64,000 nt of DNA, taken from DASRDE01 sp035938175 (GTDB taxonomy: Bacteria; Vulcanimicrobiota; Vulcanimicrobiia; Vulcanimicrobiales; Vulcanimicrobiaceae). The position numbers and the translations under genes are program-made. The first letter of the stretch is position 1, and each line of letters opens with the position of its first letter. The stretch is from positions 13,577 to 77,576 of the forward strand of contig DASZHD010000032.1 in the NCBI GenBank assembly GCA_035938175.1, in the 5' to 3' direction. The notes beneath the pieces are model-generated. The model ran no database searches. It saw only the letters and a list, made by a program, of their open reading frames with translations, and was not told the origin of the DNA. Below, in pieces: positions 58,747 through 64,000 of the stretch.

Positions 58747-60450
58747 TCAAGGAATGAACTGTTTGGGCAGAGGCTGGAACCCCGCGGGGACGCGGTCGGT
58801 GCCGGGGGGACGCGCGGGGTGGATTTTCAACGACGCGCAATTCATCCGCGCGGGAAACGCGTTTACTATTGCATCGGGAACGATGGCCGAGGCGGCCGGA
58901 ATCGGCGGCAGCGTGCCGATCAGCCGCTGCCGATCGAACGCGGCGGCCAAATTCGAGAGCCGCGGATTGAGATCGCGGGGGCCTTCCGGCATGTACGGAC
59001 GTTCGTCCGGCAGCGAAGCCAATGCAGGCAGAGCGAACACCGTTTCGATGAAGCGTACGACGGACGTCGTATCGGCTACGTCGGGAACCACGACGCCGGA
59101 CTTGGCGAACGGAGAAATGAGAATAAAGGGAACGCGTGGGCCGTCGCCGCACGGGCGGCCGTCCGAGCACGCCTCGAAACCCGGAGCGGGCGCGTGATCG
59201 TAAAATCCGCCCGAGTCGTCCCACGTGATGATTATTGCCGAATCGTGCCAGTAGCGGCTTCGCGCGATTGCGTTGACGAAGGTCGCAACGAATGATTCTG
59301 CGACTTGGCGATCCGAATCGCCGGCGCCGGGATGATCGTCGTCGCCCAGAAACTCGCGCTGAACGAACGGCGAGTGGTTCGCCGGACGCCATCCGAAACG
59401 ATTGAAATCACTGCCTTTGATATAAAACGCGCCTTGCGCCGGCAGTGCGCCCGTTCGCAGTTCCCGCAAGAGCGGATCGAGCGAATGCACATGCTTCCAA
59501 AACACGTCGTTGTGCCGAAGGTACGCGAAATATTGCAGCGCGTTATGATGCGCCGAATATCCGGGTAGGGCGGGCCGGCCCGCGCCGTTATAGCCCTCCT
59601 GATACCAGCTCCAAGGAACCGGTGCGCGCCCACTGCGGCTCACCGATCGTAAATCGTCGCGCACTCCCTGCGTGTCGTTTGCGGCCAGCAAGTCGTTGCG
59701 CCCCGACAACGTCAGCATGACGGTCGCGTAGCGTTGGACGATTTGCGTTTTTGATTCGGATTTTCCGGGGTACGGACCAAAAGGCGGATCCATGCTGTTT
59801 TCAACGGGAACGCCGGGCCCGGATCCGCCGGCGGCAACCGCCTGCGACGGATCGCGCGCCGCCTGCGTTTGTCCGGTTTGTGCGGCGATGACTTCGATGT
59901 TGCCGGGCGTTGACGGTCCGGTCATCGCCTGATGGAAGTGGTCCCACAGCGTGAACGCGGCAGCGTAGCGCCAAAGAAACGGAATCGTGTCGCAATCATA
60001 GTACGACATCGTGAGCTGACCCAAGCGCCGCTGGTCGTCCATGCCGTAGCCGTCTTTCGCCGAGGCCAGTTCTTGCGCCGCGATATACCGGTCCATGCGG
60101 CCGCCGTTCATCTTAGCCAGCAGACCCTTCCGCGAATGATCCGGGCTTTCGACGTCCGGATCGGTGATGCGAAAGGGCGTAATCCACAAGTTCGCTATCG
60201 GATCGTATTGTCGAAAGCCGTGGAGGGCCGCCGAGACGCCGGCCAGATTGTCGGCGCCCGGGTACGTCCCAAAGTAGTGATCGAACGATTCGTTCTCCTG
60301 ATAGATGACGAAGACGTGTTTGATGCGAGAACGCAACAACTGCACGCTTGAAGCTTGGGCGCTCGAACCAGGCCGCGGTTGCGGAAGCGCGAATGCGCAA
60401 AGGATCGCGCAGGCGAAGGCCGCCCCAAGGGCGCGTGTAAGAGTCCTCAT
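58747..60450 (-). CDS. Secreted phosphoesterase (phospholipase C / acid phosphatase family)
   Basis: A 567-aa exported protein of the PF04185-type phosphoesterase family. After the signal peptide comes the metal-binding IKHVFVIYQENESFDHYFG, then MTGPSTPGNIEVIAAQTG and the C-terminal IITWDDSGGFYDHAPAP. Probably hydrolyses phospholipids or phosphate esters at the cell surface. It starts 13 nt after the TonB receptor stop, so they are co-transcribed. Confidence 0.83.
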   Translation of the reverse strand: MRTLTRALGAAFACAILCAFALPQPRPGSSAQASSVQLLRSRIKHVFVIYQENESFDHYFGTYPGADNLAGVSAALHGFRQYDPIANLWITPFRITDPDVESPDHSRKGLLAKMNGGRMDRYIAAQELASAKDGYGMDDQRRLGQLTMSYYDCDTIPFLWRYAAAFTLWDHFHQAMTGPSTPGNIEVIAAQTGQTQAARDPSQAVAAGGSGPGVPVENSMDPPFGPYPGKSESKTQIVQRYATVMLTLSGRNDLLAANDTQGVRDDLRSVSRSGRAPVPWSWYQEGYNGAGRPALPGYSAHHNALQYFAYLRHNDVFWKHVHSLDPLLRELRTGALPAQGAFYIKGSDFNRFGWRPANHSPFVQREFLGDDDHPGAGDSDRQVAESFVATFVNAIARSRYWHDSAIIITWDDSGGFYDHAPAPGFEACSDGRPCGDGPRVPFILISPFAKSGVVVPDVADTTSVVRFIETVFALPALASLPDERPYMPEGPRDLNPRLSNLAAAFDRQRLIGTLPPIPAASAIVPDAIVNAFPARMNCASLKIHPARPPGTDRVPAGFQPLPKQFIP

Positions 60451-60463
60451 CGGTGATGCTCCT

Positions 60464-63157
60464 TCATATCTTTTGAGTCACCGAGAACGTGAACGACATG
60501 GGGGAAAGCCCAAACCGCTCGCTGCCTTGCTGCAGTGCATTTGTGTCGGGTCCATATTGGTTTTCCGCATGGAAAATACCCCATCCGATTCGACCGTAGT
60601 CGTCGGTAGCGGCGTTGAAGATGTTCGAGATGCCCAAGTTTAGCGAGGTGACATCGCTTAAACGAGCGTTGAAAAATGCGTCCGCCTCGCCGAATGCCGG
60701 CCGGTTGTACGAGTTGAAATCGTCGTAATGGGTGTAGTTCAAGTAAACTTCTTCGCCATGCGTATTCGTCAAGTCAAAGATTAGGCCGTACGTATGCAAG
60801 GGAATGTTCGGTAACTGCGATCCGTTGATGAGCGTCGGATTATTCATCAGAATCGTAACCGGCATGTCGAAGACAGCCGCGGATTGCACGTTGTAGTAGG
60901 CCTCTACGCTCAGGTGCGGCGTAACGTGCACGCGGCCGTTGAGCTCCAGTCCTCGAGCGCGCGAGGTCGCCAGATTGACGTTGGTCGCAACTGTAAGGTT
61001 CGAAATCGTCGGCGGAGCGTTCGGCGCCGCGAAGTTCGGGCAGATGGATGAAATGTGGCTATATACGCCGCTGAGATATGATGGTCCATAGAGTTGGTTT
61101 ATCGTGCCGACGTACGGCGCGGCCGGCAGATCGGCCTCGAAGATAGTATTCGTTTCGTTCGTGTCGTATGCGGTGAACTCGAGCGTGTCGTCGACACCGA
61201 AGCGGTGGCCGACCGATGCTTCGACGTCTTTTGCCTTTTCAGGAAGCTCACCGGGTGTAGGCAACGATCCGAGCGAGAACAGCTGGCAGTTGCCCGGGTT
61301 TATTCCGCCTGCGCCCGTCAGTTCGAAGGCGATTGGCGCCGGATCTGCCGACGAGGCCCCGCCCGTCAGGCGCAGAACGTCGCGCGGGGTCGGACGAAAA
61401 ATCACGGAAAGCCGCGGGTCGAACGAATTGCCCCCGATCAGCGAATGTTTGAACCACGCATTCATGAAGTACGAAATACGGTCGGACGGCGTAAACGCGT
61501 CGCGTACGAAGAAGCTGTCGAGTTTCGAGTAAAGCGCAGCGGTTGGAATCAGCCCCGTGGCCCCGCTTATTTGATCGCCGTTTGTGTACTGGCGCTGCGT
61601 GTAGAAACCGAATCCGACGTCGTTCTTCTCGTTGGCGATGTCATCGCTGATCAGCGTTCCGTACGTGCGGAAAATGCGCGTCAGGACCGAAAGATCGCCG
61701 TTGATGTTGGACGCGGGGCGTTCGCGGTCTTGACCGTAGTTGTCGATGAACGAATCCAAGACCACTTGGTGTTTCCCAAGCATGGTCGAAAAACGCACGT
61801 GATAGTCCTGATTGCGCAGCGCTTGAAACGGTCCTTGACCGCCGCCGGAAGGCCCGCTGGCGACGCGGCCGTATTCCTGCGGCGTGACGCAAACGTTCCC
61901 GCTATCGGTAGTCACGGTGATGCCGTTCGGAGACGAGGAGCTTCCGATCGTGCAGTTCGGGCTGCTCGCAGCTTGGTACGCCGCATAGTCCGAGGTGATG
62001 AAATCGTTGTCGCCGTTGCCCGTCTTGTCGTCCCACGAGGTGGCCGAGTACCCGGTCAGCGTTAGTGAAGTGTTCGGTGAAAACGACCACACCAGCTTTG
62101 CCATGTCGTTTCGGAGAAGGACGTTTCCGCTGACGAGATAGGTGTCCGCGGCGAGGGTCGAAGACGTCCAGTCATTCCCCCGCGCGCCGGTTTGCGCAAT
62201 CAGCTGCGGTTCGAACTGACCGTACGTGCCGTTGACTCCGTGAACTACCGCGTAACCGAGTTTTCCGAACGTACCGGTCGAGCCGGCGGAGAAGAGTTGC
62301 GTACCTTGATCGCCGTAACCCCATCGCAGCAACCCCTGCGGAGTTTTCGTCGGATCGAGCGTTTGAAAATCGATCGCGCCGCCCACGGCATCGACGCCGT
62401 ACAGTCCGGACGCTCCAGAGCCGTAGGTGATTTGCGCGGCTTTCAGCGCGAATACCGGGGAGTCTGCAAGATCGAAGCCGCCCGTGCCGCCGCCGATGTC
62501 CCAGCCCGGATAGACGCCGGTTGGTCCGATCGGATGACCGTCCAGCAGAATCTGCGTCTCGCTGGGCTTGAGCCCGCGAATGTCGATGCCGATGTCGTCG
62601 CCGCGCGATGAATCCGCGTCGGCGGCGTTTACGCCGGGCACTTTCGCCAGCGTTTCGGCCAGCCGAGTTTGGTTCGTTTGCTGAACGACGTTCGTGTCGA
62701 CGTTGTGTTGGATTGTCGTCGTCGTCTGAAGCGTTCCGGCGCCCCCGATGCGGACGTTTGCGATCGTTCGCAGACCCGCCGTCGCGGTCGATCGGACAAG
62801 CGTGAGATTCACTGTTGCATCGCCGGCCAAAGCGATGTCCTGCGACACGCCGCTTTGGTAGCCGGGCGCCTGGACCAGAAGCGTATAAATGCCCAGGGGC
62901 ACGGCCCGGAACGTGAAAGCGCCGGAGGCGCTAGTTGCGGTTCTTGCCACCGTTTTCGCACCCTGCTGCAATGCGAGCTGCGCGCCCGCGACGGGAAGGC
63001 CGCCGTTTTGATCCACGACGAGGCCGCTAATGATCGCAGTGCGCGCTGCTTGAGCGGGTTGCGGGGCCGGTTGTGTCTGCGCGCGAGCGATCCCGCAAGC
63101 GGCGAACATAAGCGCGAGCGCGATCGTAGTGACGACTGATGACCGAAGAAACTGCAC
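60464..63157 (-). CDS. TonB-dependent outer-membrane receptor with carboxypeptidase-like N-terminal domain
   Basis: An 897-aa outer-membrane receptor. A signal peptide and a carboxypeptidase-regulatory-like domain (ISGLVVDQNGGLPVAGAQL) precede the plug (RLAETLAKVPGVNAADADS, DIRGLKPSETQILLDGHPIG) and a 22-strand barrel ending in SVTQKI. The GTG at 63157 with AGGAGG upstream sets the start. Probably imports a phosphate-bearing substrate, because the phosphoesterase follows. Paralogous to the receptor upstream. Confidence 0.85.
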   Translation of the reverse strand: MQFLRSSVVTTIALALMFAACGIARAQTQPAPQPAQAARTAIISGLVVDQNGGLPVAGAQLALQQGAKTVARTATSASGAFTFRAVPLGIYTLLVQAPGYQSGVSQDIALAGDATVNLTLVRSTATAGLRTIANVRIGGAGTLQTTTTIQHNVDTNVVQQTNQTRLAETLAKVPGVNAADADSSRGDDIGIDIRGLKPSETQILLDGHPIGPTGVYPGWDIGGGTGGFDLADSPVFALKAAQITYGSGASGLYGVDAVGGAIDFQTLDPTKTPQGLLRWGYGDQGTQLFSAGSTGTFGKLGYAVVHGVNGTYGQFEPQLIAQTGARGNDWTSSTLAADTYLVSGNVLLRNDMAKLVWSFSPNTSLTLTGYSATSWDDKTGNGDNDFITSDYAAYQAASSPNCTIGSSSSPNGITVTTDSGNVCVTPQEYGRVASGPSGGGQGPFQALRNQDYHVRFSTMLGKHQVVLDSFIDNYGQDRERPASNINGDLSVLTRIFRTYGTLISDDIANEKNDVGFGFYTQRQYTNGDQISGATGLIPTAALYSKLDSFFVRDAFTPSDRISYFMNAWFKHSLIGGNSFDPRLSVIFRPTPRDVLRLTGGASSADPAPIAFELTGAGGINPGNCQLFSLGSLPTPGELPEKAKDVEASVGHRFGVDDTLEFTAYDTNETNTIFEADLPAAPYVGTINQLYGPSYLSGVYSHISSICPNFAAPNAPPTISNLTVATNVNLATSRARGLELNGRVHVTPHLSVEAYYNVQSAAVFDMPVTILMNNPTLINGSQLPNIPLHTYGLIFDLTNTHGEEVYLNYTHYDDFNSYNRPAFGEADAFFNARLSDVTSLNLGISNIFNAATDDYGRIGWGIFHAENQYGPDTNALQQGSERFGLSPMSFTFSVTQKI

Positions 63158-63249
63158 GATGCAATCCTCCTTCCGGTCTGGTGCATTTAGGAAAGCGGAG
63201 GCGGTCTTCCGGATCCGCCGCGGGCTAAACCGCAGACTTCCATAGGTGC

Positions 63250-64000
63250 CTAGACCTTTTGCGAGAGCGTAAGCAGAAATGAACGGGGTGCCAGACCGAA
63301 CCGCTCGGAACCCTGTTGCAAGCCACTGGTATCGGTTCCGTAGGTGTTTTCCGGAACGAACACGCCCCACCCGATGCGGCCGTACGTATCGGTGGCGTCG
63401 TTAAAGAGATTGGTGACTCCGAGCGTAGCGGACAGTCCGCTATTTGTAAGGGACTGCGTCAGTGCGGCGTTCGCGATACCGTATGGCCCCCGATTGAGCG
63501 GGTTGTTGCCGGCAAAGTGTGTGTAATCCATGTAGTACTCGGTACGACGGCCGATCGCCCAGTCGAGCGAAGCGCCGAATTTCTGCAGCGGAATGCCGAC
63601 CAGCTGACTGCCGTCGATCAGTGTTGGATTCGACTGCAGAAGAAAGACCGGCGCGTCGAACACGGCCGAGGACTGCACGTCGTAGTATCCTTGCAGATTG
63701 ACGGGCCCTACTTTGACGCGTCCACTCAGCTCCAGTCCCCGCGCGCGCTGTTTGGCAAGATTCAAATTCGTTGCGACAACGAGATTTGCAATCGTCGGGG
63801 GCGCATTCGGCGGTGCAAAGTTCGGACAGATCGATTGGATATGAGCATAGACGGCCGGAAGGTATGACGGACCCGCAGCATTCAAGATGCTTTGGAAATT
63901 CGACGCGGGTACGTCTCCTTCGAAAATGGTGTTGATCTCGTTCGTGTCGTATGCCACCGCTTGAAGTGATGCGCTCGCGCCTACACGGCGCCCGTAAGAG
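63250..64000 (-). CDS. TonB-dependent outer-membrane receptor, C-terminal part (incomplete)
   Basis: The reading frame is open to the window end and carries only the last ~250 residues of a second TonB receptor. It is paralogous to the downstream one: GRIGWGVFVPENTYGTDTSG and LQQGSERFGLAPRSFLLTLS match GRIGWGIFHAENQYGPDTNA and LQQGSERFGLSPMSFTFSVT. The start lies beyond 64000, so no claim can be made about the N-terminus. Confidence 0.85.
   Translation of the reverse strand, partial: SYGRRVGASASLQAVAYDTNEINTIFEGDVPASNFQSILNAAGPSYLPAVYAHIQSICPNFAPPNAPPTIANLVVATNLNLAKQRARGLELSGRVKVGPVNLQGYYDVQSSAVFDAPVFLLQSNPTLIDGSQLVGIPLQKFGASLDWAIGRRTEYYMDYTHFAGNNPLNRGPYGIANAALTQSLTNSGLSATLGVTNLFNDATDTYGRIGWGVFVPENTYGTDTSGLQQGSERFGLAPRSFLLTLSQKV

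Overview
The window is about 64 kb of compact, GC-rich bacterial DNA (roughly 60% GC by eye). TonB-dependent receptors, a beta-barrel protein, many lipoproteins and a quinohaemoprotein indicate a diderm, aerobic, environmental chemoheterotroph. Frequent GTG/TTG starts, ATGA/GTGA stop-start overlaps, apparently leaderless genes (-10 box 6-9 nt before the start codon) and an archaeal-type PurP in the purine operon point away from the well-studied phyla. A lineage such as Candidatus Eremiobacterota (WPS-2) would fit, but that is an inference; no rRNA or tRNA gene is visible to test it.

Layout. 0-7.8 kb: a UvrD/PcrA helicase, the translationally coupled lysine/diaminopimelate operon dapB-asd-lysC-dapA, then a WecG/TagA glycosyltransferase and a sugar nucleotidyltransferase. 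7.8-14 kb: a retropepsin-like secreted protein, ComF, ribD-ribE, a thioesterase and two zinc dehydrogenases. 14-20 kb: a BlaI/BlaR1-like regulatory locus whose M56 sensor carries a Kelch-like C-terminus, with a DUF5916-type barrel protein and a divergent degenerate metallo-beta-lactamase-fold protein. 20-24.9 kb: a beta-propeller lipoprotein, three small unknown genes, an S9 peptidase and a lipoprotein. 24.9-26.7 kb: an island of very short genes (48-58 aa), three of them Cys/His-rich, with compact promoters, a putative small RNA, strong terminators and internal repeats. 26.7-29.1 kb: the rest of riboflavin synthesis, an HTH-RibBA fusion and RibH. 29-42 kb: zinc-ribbon protein, MtnA, two tandem M61 peptidases, PQQ-dependent dehydrogenase with cytochrome c, HolA, a lipoprotein, an M3 peptidase and a Spy-like lipoprotein. 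42-48.6 kb: a PQQ cluster FUSC-pqqA-pqqC-pqqD-pqqE-pqqB-MFS. 48.6-56 kb: a purine operon purB, purC, purL, purQ, purS, purP. 56-64 kb: a secreted protein, a DUF1059-like protein, and a minus-strand group of two TonB receptors, a phosphoesterase and an aldehyde dehydrogenase.

The genes connect. PQQ made at 43-47 kb could serve the dehydrogenase at 35-37 kb. Riboflavin synthesis is split between ribDE and ribBA-ribH. The purine operon has three departures from the bacterial norm: PurC carries a PurE-like domain that has lost its catalytic His, PurS is nearly twice the usual length, and the AICAR formylation step is assigned to PurP. The most novel parts are the HTH-RibBA fusion, whose DHBP-synthase half has a key His replaced by Gln, and the adjoining small-gene island. 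A REP-like repeat family occupies several intergenic gaps and runs up to the ribH start codon.
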